DNA of 64,000 bases from an uncultured Eubacteriales bacterium (lineage in GTDB: Bacteria > Bacillota > Clostridia > Christensenellales > CAG-138): NCBI GenBank assembly GCA_900546845.1, contig UREK01000013.1, positions 6,025 through 70,024 of the forward strand, given 5' to 3'. The notes below the pieces were generated by a model. That model did no database searches and had not been told where the DNA came from. It saw only the letters and a program-made list of their open reading frames with translations. This document shows, in pieces, positions 52,984 through 61,677 of the stretch. The position numbers and the translations under genes were made by a program. Position 1 is the stretch's first letter; every line of letters starts with the position of its first letter.

Positions 52984-53555
52984 GGGTTCCCCGCTTTCTC
53001 CGCTTCGATCTTCTCTGCGCAATCCCGGTTGATCTCGGCCCGCAGCCGTGTGAGATACTCCGAAAACATGACCGCCTCGCTCCCATAAGTGAAGTTCAAC
53101 TCATATTCGAGCGGGATCCAGGTCGCAATGTCCGCCTCGTTATGCTGGATCAAAGCCTCCATCTTGTCGAGCGCCTTGTACAGCTTTGCCTCCAGCGTTT
53201 CCTGCGCCGCCATCTCCGCGAACAGCGCGGTGAGCTCCGCGCGGTATGGGGAAGGCAGGCCGCCAAGCCACGCTTCGATCGCTGTATCCTCGGCTGTCCG
53301 GTCCGCCGTGGTCTTTTGAAACGCAGGGACATCGCCTGTGAAAACCTCGCCCAGGTCGTGGCAGAGACACATCAGGATCACCCTTCCCGCATCTGCCTCC
53401 GGGAACTCAGCCTGGACGAAATACGCCATCAGCGCAAGCCGCCAGCTATGCTCCGCGACGCTTTCCCGCCGCCCGCTGGAGGTCCAAGAATGGCGCGGTG
53501 TGCATTTGAGCTTTTCCAGCGTGTGCATCAAATCAAGGTAGGTTCGTATTTCCAT
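52980..53555 (-). CDS. HD-domain phosphohydrolase (YfbR-like)
   Basis: A 191-aa HD-superfamily enzyme. The metal site is in SVAEHSWRLAL (first His), CLCHDLGEVFTGDV (His-Asp) and a distal Asp in KALDKMEAL. The layout matches 5'-deoxynucleotidase YfbR and relatives, so a nucleotide monophosphate is a likely substrate. ATG at 53555 follows AAGGGA; the longer frame upstream runs out of phase over the DtxR gene and is not coding. Confidence 0.85.
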   Translation of the reverse strand: MEIRTYLDLMHTLEKLKCTPRHSWTSSGRRESVAEHSWRLALMAYFVQAEFPEADAGRVILMCLCHDLGEVFTGDVPAFQKTTADRTAEDTAIEAWLGGLPSPYRAELTALFAEMAAQETLEAKLYKALDKMEALIQHNEADIATWIPLEYELNFTYGSEAVMFSEYLTRLRAEINRDCAEKIEAEKAGNP

Positions 53556-53589
53556 CGTCATCCCTTCCCGTTCCCGGCTTGCGGGGGCG

Positions 53590-53964
53590 TCACTTATGCA
53601 GGTTCTGATGCATGTGGTCTTTGAGGCGCGCAAACGTGACGTCCGAAAGGTCATGCTCGATGCGGCAGGCGTCCTCCCGCGCCGTCTTTTCATCCACGCC
53701 GAGGCCGATGAGCAGCTCCGTAAGCACCACATGGCGCTCGTAAATGCGCTCCGCAATCTCCCGCCCCTTCTCGGTGAGCGTTAAAAAACCGTCGGAATCC
53801 ATTTCCACATAGCCGTTCTCCCGGAACTGCTTCATCGTGACGCTGACGGTCGGCTTTGTGACCTCCAGCCGGTGTGCGACGTCGATGGAACGCACCTTCC
53901 CCTTCTCCTTCCCGATGATGAGGATGCATTCCAGGTAGTTTTCCGCGGCTTCCTGTATTTTCAT
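53590..53964 (-). CDS. DtxR/MntR-family metal-dependent regulator
   Basis: A 124-aa repressor: N-terminal winged helix (IDVAHRLEVTKPTVSVTMKQFRENGYVEMDSDGFLTLTEKG) and a dimerisation/metal domain (about 70-124) with acidic and His residues (EDACRIEHDL). It lacks the SH3-like third domain, as MntR does. It probably senses Mn or Fe. AGGAGG precedes the ATG. Upstream is ATTAGGTT, reminiscent of iron-box half sites, but I did not find a full palindrome. The target genes are not evident. Confidence 0.85.
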   Translation of the reverse strand: MKIQEAAENYLECILIIGKEKGKVRSIDVAHRLEVTKPTVSVTMKQFRENGYVEMDSDGFLTLTEKGREIAERIYERHVVLTELLIGLGVDEKTAREDACRIEHDLSDVTFARLKDHMHQNLHK

Positions 53965-53968
53965 AATA

Positions 53969-54310
53969 TTAGGTTCCTCCTTTATCCCACCCTGTGGGAG
54001 TTCTTTCTTTATATAATGTTAGCATCTTCAAACCTTTTTTGCAAGGAAAAGCCCTCGCTTCCTCTCTTGTAAGGACAATCCGGAGAAAGGCTTTTGCCTC
54101 CTCGCCGGTCATGCCGATAAGCTCCGGCACGACGCTCTCCATGAAGCTGCCCCGGACGCAAAGGCGGCGGCTGCGCTCCTTGCGCTTCTCAATGGCAAGT
54201 TTGCGGTCAAGCATTTTCCTCTGTTTTCGTACTGTTTGATTTTCTGCTGCGTGCGTTCCATTTCGGCGTTACATTCCCCCAATGATTTCGGATAACTTTT
54301 TCTCCGCCAC
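53969..54310 (-). pseudogene. Frameshifted DUF3847-family gene
   Basis: On the minus strand GTG at 54310 follows AAGGAGG and opens VAEKKLSEIIGG, then stops after a G run. The family sequence continues in a second frame (CNAEMERTQQKIKQYENR) and, past an A run, in a third (MLDRKLAIEKRKERSRRLCVRGSFMESVVPELIGM). Together these give the DUF3847 pattern common on clostridial conjugative elements. Two indels in homopolymer runs break it. Sequencing error is possible, but the low-GC setting suggests a decayed mobile-element remnant. The true 3' end is uncertain. Confidence 0.65.
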
Positions 54311-54337
54311 GGGTAGCCCTCCTTTTTGATTTGAGGT

Positions 54338-54373
54338 AAAAAAGACCGTCTACTATTTGAAGTAAACGGTCTT
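54338..54373 (-). terminator. Terminator of the DUF2975-XRE-CPBP unit
   Basis: AAGACCGT/ACGGTCTT with an inner TACT/AGTA extension. On the minus strand it is followed by TTTTTT. Confidence 0.75.
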
Positions 54374-54429
54374 AATGCTCCGCTCGGTTGTGCTATCTCT
54401 TTCACCCAATGTTCATTTTGAGAATAATA

Positions 54430-55041
54430 TTACATAATACAAAACAAAGAGATTACAGAAGATAAAGTATTCGATAACCCGTGTATTATCCAACTTGGCA
54501 AAATCGAGCCATCTGCTTTCTTTTCGTTAATATAGCCCATGAACCACGCAACGCTACCAGTGAATATAATGATTGCCACCGCTATAATCGGATTTACGAA
54601 ATTGAAAAACATTATTCCGTGAAGTAAACCGAACAAAAAACTTTGGATAATATTCGCAACAGCAAAACCGATTTTACTTGCTAATCTTTTGAGAACAAAC
54701 CCTCTAAACACTATTTCTTCTGACAAACTCGTTTTTACAAAAGCATATATTAGAGCAGAGGGAAGCCCACTCATTCCAAGCCCCGCAAATTCTGAAGTTG
54801 CTGTTTCTACACCCTTAAGTAAATATAGCAAAGGCAAAGACAATCCCGTGAAAAGAACACAAGCTATTGCCGCGCTCGCGAAAACAGGTTTTTTATCTGC
54901 TGAATTTATAGGCTTTAAGCCGATCCAGCTAAAAAAGTTTTGCTTTTTTCTATCGAATACAAGCCACCATAAAAAAGGTAACGTTGCAAATAATAGCACC
55001 TGTATCATTGCGGTGAATAATTGTGTTAGCAGAGTCATCAT
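54430..55041 (-). CDS. CPBP-family intramembrane glutamic endopeptidase
   Basis: A 203-aa multi-pass membrane protein of the CAAX protease / bacteriocin-processing (Abi) family. Catalytic motifs are complete: EEIVFR (E108, E109, R113), FGLLH (H141) and HGLSN (H187, N191). Such proteins process or give immunity to peptides, but the substrate is unknown. It is AT-rich compared with core genes. Its start overlaps the XRE gene end, and it is the last of three co-directional genes. Confidence 0.88.
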   Translation of the reverse strand: MMTLLTQLFTAMIQVLLFATLPFLWWLVFDRKKQNFFSWIGLKPINSADKKPVFASAAIACVLFTGLSLPLLYLLKGVETATSEFAGLGMSGLPSALIYAFVKTSLSEEIVFRGFVLKRLASKIGFAVANIIQSFLFGLLHGIMFFNFVNPIIAVAIIIFTGSVAWFMGYINEKKADGSILPSWIIHGLSNTLSSVISLFCIM

Positions 55042-55259
55042 TATTTCTGTTCTCCACTTTCACGCTTATATTCAAGAATATCTCCCGGTTGACAGTCCAA
55101 AGCGTCGCATATTGCGTCTAAGGTTGAAAAGCGTATTGCGCTTATTTTCCCTGTCTTGATTTTTGATAGATTCACATTTGCAATGCCGACTTTCTCGGCA
55201 AGACTGTTCAAAGATATTTTTCTATCAGCCATAACGCGGTCGAGCCTTAATATAATCAT
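55041..55259 (-). CDS. XRE-family transcriptional regulator
   Basis: A 72-aa protein that is little more than one Cro/C1-type helix-turn-helix (ISLNSLAEKVGIANVNLSKIKTGKISAIRFSTLDAICDALDCQPGDIL). It lies 15 bp after the DUF2975 gene and abuts the CPBP gene. Single-HTH regulators of this size usually sit with DUF2975 membrane proteins, as here, and probably control the unit. Confidence 0.88.
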   Translation of the reverse strand: MIILRLDRVMADRKISLNSLAEKVGIANVNLSKIKTGKISAIRFSTLDAICDALDCQPGDILEYKRESGEQK

Positions 55260-55274
55260 TTTGCCACCTTTCCT

Positions 55275-55889
55275 TTACAGCGTTTCATCGGCCTGCTGTT
55301 GCAATTCCTCTCCATACTGGAACGCATACGAAGCAAGGAACAGTATGACTGCGATAATAATGAATGTGACATCGTATGTCTGCATAATGGATACACCTGT
55401 AACGGTGTCTTTTAGTATCGAGCTGATAACATCATCACAAAAAAACAGGTTATAAAACAGCATATCTCTTATCACATTGCACACCGTGACCGCAGCTCCA
55501 CCAAAGAGCGTAAGCCAGCCGAGCCTTTTCAAGTCCACGCTGACGCTCCCTATAAACGGCGAGGCGGATATCATGGGCTTTAGTATGCTTCGGACAATAC
55601 GTATTCCCCAAATAATCACAACGCCTGAAATCACAACCGTAAGATAGGGCAATACATATATCCACCACATCTCGCCTATGATCGGCATTGCTTCCTCTGA
55701 AACGGTCAGCATTATGTTTCCTAATATAAGCTGTTCACTCACAGCGTATTTGGACATATCCTCCGGCGTCAGTACAATCTTTAGTAAACTGAATAAAATA
55801 ATGATTCCGGCGGCAGCAACAAGAAACCAAAAAAGGATTTTGAAAAGGGTATCCAACCTCTTTGCGGTTTTACTGAGTTTTTCCATCAT
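55275..55889 (-). CDS. DUF2975 membrane protein
   Basis: A 204-aa protein with four hydrophobic helices (about 17-38, 77-97, 123-143, 170-190). DUF2975 is typically encoded beside a small XRE regulator, as here; the function is unknown. GGAGG precedes the ATG. It is the first gene of the low-GC unit, behind a strong promoter. Confidence 0.85.
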   Translation of the reverse strand: MMEKLSKTAKRLDTLFKILFWFLVAAAGIIILFSLLKIVLTPEDMSKYAVSEQLILGNIMLTVSEEAMPIIGEMWWIYVLPYLTVVISGVVIIWGIRIVRSILKPMISASPFIGSVSVDLKRLGWLTLFGGAAVTVCNVIRDMLFYNLFFCDDVISSILKDTVTGVSIMQTYDVTFIIIAVILFLASYAFQYGEELQQQADETL

Positions 55890-55918
55890 TTAATTCCTCC
55901 AAATCATTTGATGAGGAT

Positions 55919-55947
55919 AGCATAGCAGGCTTATAAACGTTTGTCAA
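55919..55947 (-). promoter_or_regulatory. Promoter of the DUF2975-XRE-CPBP unit
   Basis: On the minus strand TTGACA (55942-55947), a 17-bp spacer and TATGCT (55919-55924). Confidence 0.8.
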
Positions 55948-56158
55948 GTATTTTTTAATTTTAAACATTAAAAGGTATATTGTGAACGTTGTTTATGGAT
56001 AGCATATGCCATTCTTCTTCGCCGCTTCGCTTGCCGCTTTCCGGCATTCGCCGCTGTATGGAGGAGCGGTCAAACGGGGGACTTTCCCGTCAGACCCAAT
56101 AGCGTCCACCTCCTGCAATACAAATTAGGCCCTCTGCTATACACGGTTTATGCAGGGC
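55948..56158. other. Gene-free boundary of the low-GC island
   Basis: Composition changes from AT-rich to GC-rich at about 56000. I see no gene, integrase site or repeat I can name here. Confidence 0.4.
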
Positions 56159-56201
56159 AAAAACAAGCGGCACATGGAGTTTCGTCCATATGCCGCTTGT
56201 C
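56159..56201 (-). terminator. Terminator of the malQ-glgP unit
   Basis: AAGCGGCA-c-ATGGA pairs with TCCAT-A-TGCCGCTT. On the minus strand it is followed by TTTTT, about 80 nt after the glgP stop. Confidence 0.8.
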
Positions 56202-56283
56202 AGATGTCTCAATCGTAATTTGGGTGAATTACTGTCTTGCAGACAACTGTCTAAGGCGCGGAGGGCTTTTGTTGAATCTCCCC

Positions 56284-59200
56284 TTACAGCTCCACCCGCG
56301 GCAGATGCCAAAGCTCCTCGGCATACTGCTTGATGGTGCGGTCGCTCGAGAACATGCCGGCGGAAGCCGTGTTCATCAGGCATTTGCGGCCGAAGGCAAT
56401 GCTGTCCCGGTAATCCCGGTTGGCGCGCAGCTTGGCCTCCACATATGGGTGGAAGTCCAGCAGCAGATAGTAATGATCCGGCGCGTGCCAGCTTGCGCCG
56501 AAGAGGAGCGAGCTGTAAAGCTCCCGGAACGCGCCGGAGTTGTCGTCGCTGAAGGTGCCGTCGATCAGCGTATCGAGCACGCGGCGGATGCGGGCATCGC
56601 CGTCGTACATCGCCTTTGGGTTATAAGTATCCCGGATGCGGGCGATGTCCTCCACCCGCGCGCCGAAGATGTAATTGTTGTCCTCGCCCGCCTGCTCCAC
56701 GATCTCGATGTTCGCGCCGTCGTAGGTGCCGAGCGTTACGGTGCCGTTGAGCATGAACTTCATGTTGCCGGTGCCGCTTGCCTCCGTGCCCGCGGGCGAG
56801 ATCTGCTCGGAAATGTCCGCCGCGGGGATGATGTGCTCCGCATAAGAGCAGTTGTAGTTCTGCACGAACACCACGCGCATCTTATCCCGCATATCCGGAT
56901 CGTTGTTGATGCGCTTTGCGACCTCGTTGATGAACTTGATGACGCTCTTGGCGCGCCAATAGCCCGGCGCGGCTTTTGCGCCGAAGAGGAACGCCGTGGG
57001 CGTGAAATCCGTCAGCGTGCCATCCTTGAGGGCAAAGTAAATATCGAGGATAGAGAACGCGTTAAGGAGCTGGCGCTTGTACTCGTGCATGCGCTTCACC
57101 TGGATGTCGAACAGGAAATCCGTCGGCAGCTCCACGCCTTCGCGCTCCTGGATGATGGCGGCAAGCTGGCGCTTCTTCTGGTGCTTTGCGTCGTTGAAGC
57201 GCGCGATCAGCTCGTCGTCGATCTTCTCGCGCAGCGCGCCGAGCTCATTGAGATCGGTCAGGAAGCCGTCACCCAACTGCTCGGTCAAAAGGCCAGTCAG
57301 CTCCGGGTTGCAGAGGCCGAGCCAGCGGCGCTGGGTGATGCCGTTCGTCTTGTTCTGGAAGCGGCGCGGGAATACGGCGTACCAATCCCTAAAAACGTCG
57401 TTTTTGAGGATCTCCGTGTGAATGCGCGCAACGCCGTTGACATAGGTGGAAACATACACCGCAAGGCGCGCCATGTGGATAGTGTTGTCCGCGACGATCT
57501 GCATCCGCGCGCGGCGCTCCTCATCCACGCCCGCAGCGCGCAGCTCCGCATTGAGCTTGTCGTTGATGCGGCAGATGATCTCGCCCAGCTGCGGCACGAC
57601 GCTGTTGAACAGCTCCAGCTCCCATTTTTCGAGCGCCTCGCTCATGATAGTGTGGTTCGTATAGGAGAAGGTTTCGCGCGCAACGTTGAATGCCGCGTCG
57701 AAATCCAGCCCTTCGCACATCAGCAGGCGGATCAGCTCCGGGATGGAGACGGTCGGGTGCGTATCGTTGAGCTGCACCGCGCAGTGCGCCGCAAAGCCGG
57801 AAAAATCGCAGGTCCCGTTCGCGCCGCGCACCTTCTTATAACGCCGGATAACATCCTGCATGGAAGCGCTTGAAAGGAAGTACTGCTGTTTGAGGCGCAG
57901 CCGCTTGCCCGCATAGGTGCTGTCGTTGGGGTAGAGCACGCGGGTGATGTCCTCTACGGAGTTCTTCTCGCGCACGGCAAGGGCATATTCCTGGTCGTTG
58001 AACAGGCGGAAGTCGAACTCCTCGATGGGCTCGCTCTGCCAAAGGCGCAGCGTGCCGATGTTGCGCGTATGGTAGCCGATGACGGGCATGTCGTATGGCA
58101 CAGCAAGCACCTTTTGATCCGCGAACTCCACGGTTACGATCCGGTCGTCCCGGCGGCGGCTCCACGGATCGCCAAAGCGCTGCCAATCGTCCGCTTTTTC
58201 CACCTGGTAGCCGTTTTCAAAGCTCTGCTTAAAGAGGCCGAACTTGTAGCGCAGGCCGTAACCGTCGAGCGGGATATTGTGCGTGGCCGCGCTGTCCAGG
58301 AAGCAGGCCGCGAGCCGCCCAAGGCCGCCGTTGCCCAAAGCCTCGTCCTCAATGTCCTCCATCGCAGCGAGATCCGCGCCGCGCGCGCGCAGCATATCCC
58401 GCACCTCGTTCAGGATGCCGAGGCAGTACAGATTGTTGAACACCATCCGCCCGACGAGGTACTCCGCCGAAATGTAATAAGCGCGGCGCACGCGCTCATG
58501 GGCGCGCCGGCTGTCCCGCCAGTCCCCGGAAAGCTCCATCATCACCGCTTCGGAAAGCGCGTTGTGGAGCTGCACGGTGCTGGCTTCATGCAGTTCGATT
58601 TGATAATTGCTCTGAAGCGATTCCTCCATGCGGCGCAAAATGTTCTTGCAATCCATGCTTTCTTCCTTTCGCTGCGTCCTTCTGTATTGTTTGTTCAGAC
58701 GGGCGATGCGCGTCATGAGCGCAGCGTCCGCCGCGCCGGGTAGCATCCGCCAGCGCCAGTTCCCGCCAAGCGTCGCGGGTTCGTTCATGCGCGCCCCCGT
58801 GCCAAGGCCCAGGTAATCCTGCATCGGGACAATGCAAAGGAGCGCCTGGCTCCCATAGGCCGCACGTATCAGCGCGCTGGTGATGTCATCGTCCTCCGGC
58901 TGCATGCCGAGCTTTTTGCGGGCAAAAGCCTTTTCCTCTGCGCCGGTGCCCGCCCACCATTCCACGGCGGTCGCGTTGTCGTGCGTACCGGTGTAAAGCA
59001 CCATGTTCGCGCCAACGTTTTCCGGCAGGTGCATGTTGCGCTCGTCCGAGCCATAGGCGAATTGCAGCACCCGCATGCCCGGGAAGCCCGCTTCTTTTAA
59101 GAGCGTCTCCACCTCCGGCGTGATCACGCCGAGATCCTCCGCCACAAGAGGGAGCTCCCCAAGCGCCGCGCGCACGGCGCGGAACAGCTTCATACCAGGG

Positions 59201-60150
59201 CCGGGCCGATATTCGCCCACAAGGGCGTTCGCCGCGCCTGCGGGGATAGCGTAATACCGCGCAAAGCCGATGAAATGGTCGATGCGCAGCAAGTCGAATA
59301 TGCCGCACATGGCCTTGAGCCGCGCGATCCACCAGGCATAGCCTTCCCGTTCCATGGCGTCCCAATCATAGAGCGGGTTGCCCCAGAGCTGGCCTTCCTT
59401 GGAAAAATAATCCGGCGGCACGCCCGCGACAAAGGTCGGCCGCCGCGCTTCATCCACCAGGAACAGCTCCGGGTTGGCCCAAAGATCCGCGGAATCGGGC
59501 GCAACATAAATCGGCATATCGCCCAGGAGCTGAACGCCGCGCGCGTTCGCATACGCCTTGAGCGCGCGCCATTGCTTGAAAAATAGGTACTGTACGAAGC
59601 GGATGTATTCGACCTCCTCCGCGAGCAGCGCCCGGTAGCGCGCCATGGCCGCAGGTTCCCGCAGGCGGATCGCCTCATCCGGCCATTCCAGGAAGGAGAC
59701 GCCGCCAAAATGCGCCTTCACCGCCATAAAGAGCGCAAAATCCGCAAGCCAGGGATTCTCCCCGGAAAAGGCTTCCACCGCTCCCGCAAGCGCGCCGCCC
59801 GCCCGCGCGAAGGCACGACGCAGCGCGGCGTCATGCGCCCCGATGACGCGGCCATAATCCACGTGTTCCGGGTCGGCTCCGAAGTCCAGCCCCGCGAGAT
59901 CCTCCTTCTGAAGGAGTCCCTCATCCAGAAGGAGGTCAAGGTCGATCAGGTTTGGGTTGCCCGCGAATGTGGAAAACGCCTGGTAGGGCGAATCCCCATA
60001 GCCGGTCGGGCCGACGGGCAGCACCTGCCAGACGCGCATCCCCGAATCCGCCACAAAATCCGCAAACGCATATGCCGCGCGTCCCATCGTCCCGATGCCA
60101 TAGGGCGACGGAAGCGAGCTGATATGCAGTAAAACACCGCTTTTTCCCAC
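56284..60150 (-). CDS. malQ-glgP: 4-alpha-glucanotransferase-glycogen phosphorylase single ORF
   Basis: 1288 codons without a stop. Residues 1-498 are a full MalQ (GH77; HISSLPSPYGIGTMG, WQVLPVGPTGYGDSPYQ, RIDHFIGFARYYAIP, EDLGVITPEV, YTGTHDNATAVEWW). Residues 499-1288 are a full glycogen phosphorylase (GT35; PLP lysine in GTEASGTGNMKFMLNGT). At the joint, ATG at 58656 follows AAAGGAAG, so free GlgP could also be made by internal initiation. Together they would disproportionate and phosphorolyse glycogen or maltodextrins. The start is GTG with AGGAGG; a cre-like operator covers the promoter. Confidence 0.92.
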   Translation of the reverse strand: MGKSGVLLHISSLPSPYGIGTMGRAAYAFADFVADSGMRVWQVLPVGPTGYGDSPYQAFSTFAGNPNLIDLDLLLDEGLLQKEDLAGLDFGADPEHVDYGRVIGAHDAALRRAFARAGGALAGAVEAFSGENPWLADFALFMAVKAHFGGVSFLEWPDEAIRLREPAAMARYRALLAEEVEYIRFVQYLFFKQWRALKAYANARGVQLLGDMPIYVAPDSADLWANPELFLVDEARRPTFVAGVPPDYFSKEGQLWGNPLYDWDAMEREGYAWWIARLKAMCGIFDLLRIDHFIGFARYYAIPAGAANALVGEYRPGPGMKLFRAVRAALGELPLVAEDLGVITPEVETLLKEAGFPGMRVLQFAYGSDERNMHLPENVGANMVLYTGTHDNATAVEWWAGTGAEEKAFARKKLGMQPEDDDITSALIRAAYGSQALLCIVPMQDYLGLGTGARMNEPATLGGNWRWRMLPGAADAALMTRIARLNKQYRRTQRKEESMDCKNILRRMEESLQSNYQIELHEASTVQLHNALSEAVMMELSGDWRDSRRAHERVRRAYYISAEYLVGRMVFNNLYCLGILNEVRDMLRARGADLAAMEDIEDEALGNGGLGRLAACFLDSAATHNIPLDGYGLRYKFGLFKQSFENGYQVEKADDWQRFGDPWSRRRDDRIVTVEFADQKVLAVPYDMPVIGYHTRNIGTLRLWQSEPIEEFDFRLFNDQEYALAVREKNSVEDITRVLYPNDSTYAGKRLRLKQQYFLSSASMQDVIRRYKKVRGANGTCDFSGFAAHCAVQLNDTHPTVSIPELIRLLMCEGLDFDAAFNVARETFSYTNHTIMSEALEKWELELFNSVVPQLGEIICRINDKLNAELRAAGVDEERRARMQIVADNTIHMARLAVYVSTYVNGVARIHTEILKNDVFRDWYAVFPRRFQNKTNGITQRRWLGLCNPELTGLLTEQLGDGFLTDLNELGALREKIDDELIARFNDAKHQKKRQLAAIIQEREGVELPTDFLFDIQVKRMHEYKRQLLNAFSILDIYFALKDGTLTDFTPTAFLFGAKAAPGYWRAKSVIKFINEVAKRINNDPDMRDKMRVVFVQNYNCSYAEHIIPAADISEQISPAGTEASGTGNMKFMLNGTVTLGTYDGANIEIVEQAGEDNNYIFGARVEDIARIRDTYNPKAMYDGDARIRRVLDTLIDGTFSDDNSGAFRELYSSLLFGASWHAPDHYYLLLDFHPYVEAKLRANRDYRDSIAFGRKCLMNTASAGMFSSDRTIKQYAEELWHLPRVEL

Positions 60151-60161
60151 GGTTTCCTCCT

Positions 60162-60181
60162 AATTGAAAACGTTTTCAATT
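60162..60181. promoter_or_regulatory. CcpA/LacI-type operator before malQ-glgP
   Basis: A perfect 20-bp palindrome, AATTGAAAACGTTTTCAATT. Its core TGAAAACGTTTTCA matches the catabolite-responsive element and LacI-family operators. It lies just downstream of the predicted transcription start of malQ-glgP, where binding would block transcription, and lies about 130 bp upstream of the divergent marR gene. Confidence 0.8.
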
Positions 60182-60189
60182 TAAGGTAT

Positions 60190-60218
60190 AGTGTAGCATA
60201 TGCAAAACCGATGCGCAA
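60190..60218 (-). promoter_or_regulatory. Promoter of malQ-glgP
   Basis: On the minus strand TTGCGC (60213-60218), a 17-bp spacer and TACACT (60190-60195), directly upstream of the palindromic operator. Confidence 0.6.
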
Positions 60219-60313
60219 TTATCAAAATCGGAGGGCCGGATGATAAGGCGGTTGACAAAACGCCCCTCTGCCCCGATAATAAAGCAAAACGGAGTTGGGA
60301 GAACCTTCCAAAA

Positions 60314-60766
60314 ATGACGCGAGAAGAAGTGACCTCCGCAGCCGGGCGCGAATTCCAGGCCCTGCTGCACATCTATAACCTATGCATGCAGCGCACGCTG
60401 AGCAAATATGGCCTTTACCCGGGCCAGCCGCAGCTGCTGTTCGCGGTGCGCGCGCTCGGCACGCCGACGCAAAATGAGCTTGCGGATCAGCTTGCCATCA
60501 GCAAGGCTTCCGTCGGCGTTTCCGTGCGCCGGCTGGAGAACACCGGGTTCGTCAAGCGCGTGCGGGACAAAAAGGACACCCGCTGCATCCGCATCGCCCT
60601 CACGCAGAAGGGGCAGGATTACGCGCGCTGGTGCGACATTGATTTTGAAGTGTTTTTCACCACCCTGCTTGAGGATTTCTCCGGCGACGAGCGCGCGGAT
60701 GTGCTCGACATGCTTCAGCGCATGAACAAGAGCATGCGCGCCTTCCGGGAAAGGCTGGAAAGCTGA
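60314..60766 (+). CDS. MarR-family transcriptional regulator
   Basis: A 150-aa winged-helix regulator: helices around LHIYNLCMQRTLSKYGLYPGQPQLLFAV, the HTH TQNELADQLAISKASVGVSVRRLENTGFVKRV and the wing RDKKDTRCIRIALTQKG. GGGAG lies 12 nt before the chosen ATG at 60314. It is divergent from malQ-glgP; whether it regulates that operon is unknown, since the operator there is of LacI type. Confidence 0.88.
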   Translation: MTREEVTSAAGREFQALLHIYNLCMQRTLSKYGLYPGQPQLLFAVRALGTPTQNELADQLAISKASVGVSVRRLENTGFVKRVRDKKDTRCIRIALTQKGQDYARWCDIDFEVFFTTLLEDFSGDERADVLDMLQRMNKSMRAFRERLES

Positions 60767-60861
60767 AATCAGGCGGAAAGAAACCATATCGGGCGCACAG
60801 GGGCATGGTATGCCGGGCAGCCCTGCCCTTGTCCCTGCTTCCCGATCAATTCGGGAGCCGA

Positions 60862-61617
60862 CTAATTCTTTATCCGCTCTATCATATATGCAGCATATTC
60901 TTTCGCGCCGCAGGCCTCCCACTTCATCCGCCTGCCCGATGTGTATTCCTCCAATGCTTGCAGGATCAAATGATGGTATTTCCCGGGGACATTGTCTATT
61001 CCCCACTCCCCTCCCTCCTGCTTTGACAAAATAAGCGCTTCCTCCTTATAGGCCAACACCCTGCACAGGTTCAATATGATATAGGTTGGGTTTGCTGCAA
61101 TCCCTTCCTCAGCATCCTTAATGTCATTCCAGATGCTGTCAAAATAAAATTCCTTGCTGACCTTTTCAAAAACGCATTTGATTTCTTTTCCATAAAGACG
61201 TTTCCCCCGGTGGTAGGTGATCGTAAAATGCGCCGCCAAATCCTTATCCGTCCCATTCATCTCATCGACATAGCCGGACGGATCTGTTTTATACCATCCC
61301 AAATGGGCGGCGGAAAAGTGCAGTTCAAACGGCGTAGGGTAAACGAAGGGGCTGCATACGTCTTTTCTGACGACGCTCAGTTCGATCCCCTTTTCCGGTG
61401 CATGCGCATTTAGCGCTACGACCATATCCATGTATTGCCGTTTTATTTCCTTCGGGACGCTTGTATGAACGACGGTCAGCAGATCAATATCGCTCCTTTT
61501 TTCCTGGAAGCACCCCATTGCAGCGGAACCGTGGAGATAGATCCCCACCAAATTACCGCCTAAAATATTTTTGCTTTGCGCAACAAAGCTTTCCGTTATG
61601 CTATCCAAAATGTTCAT
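60862..61617 (-). CDS. Aminoglycoside nucleotidyltransferase-like protein (AadA/ANT(9) family)
   Basis: A 251-aa protein. A nucleotidyltransferase motif, IYLHGSAAMGCFQEKRSDIDLL (about 33-54), carries the G-S and D-x-D metal-binding residues; ELSVVRKD supplies the third acidic strand region. The C-terminal half is the helical domain of streptomycin/spectinomycin adenylyltransferases. GGAGGAG precedes the ATG at 61617. Resistance is possible but not shown; many chromosomal homologues have other or no known substrates. It is more AT-rich than neighbours, hinting at transfer. Confidence 0.8.
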   Translation of the reverse strand: MNILDSITESFVAQSKNILGGNLVGIYLHGSAAMGCFQEKRSDIDLLTVVHTSVPKEIKRQYMDMVVALNAHAPEKGIELSVVRKDVCSPFVYPTPFELHFSAAHLGWYKTDPSGYVDEMNGTDKDLAAHFTITYHRGKRLYGKEIKCVFEKVSKEFYFDSIWNDIKDAEEGIAANPTYIILNLCRVLAYKEEALILSKQEGGEWGIDNVPGKYHHLILQALEEYTSGRRMKWEACGAKEYAAYMIERIKN

Positions 61618-61677
61618 ATACATCTCCTCCGGAGCATCCAATTTGCAGGTAGGATCTATATCGTGTGAATCGTTCCT

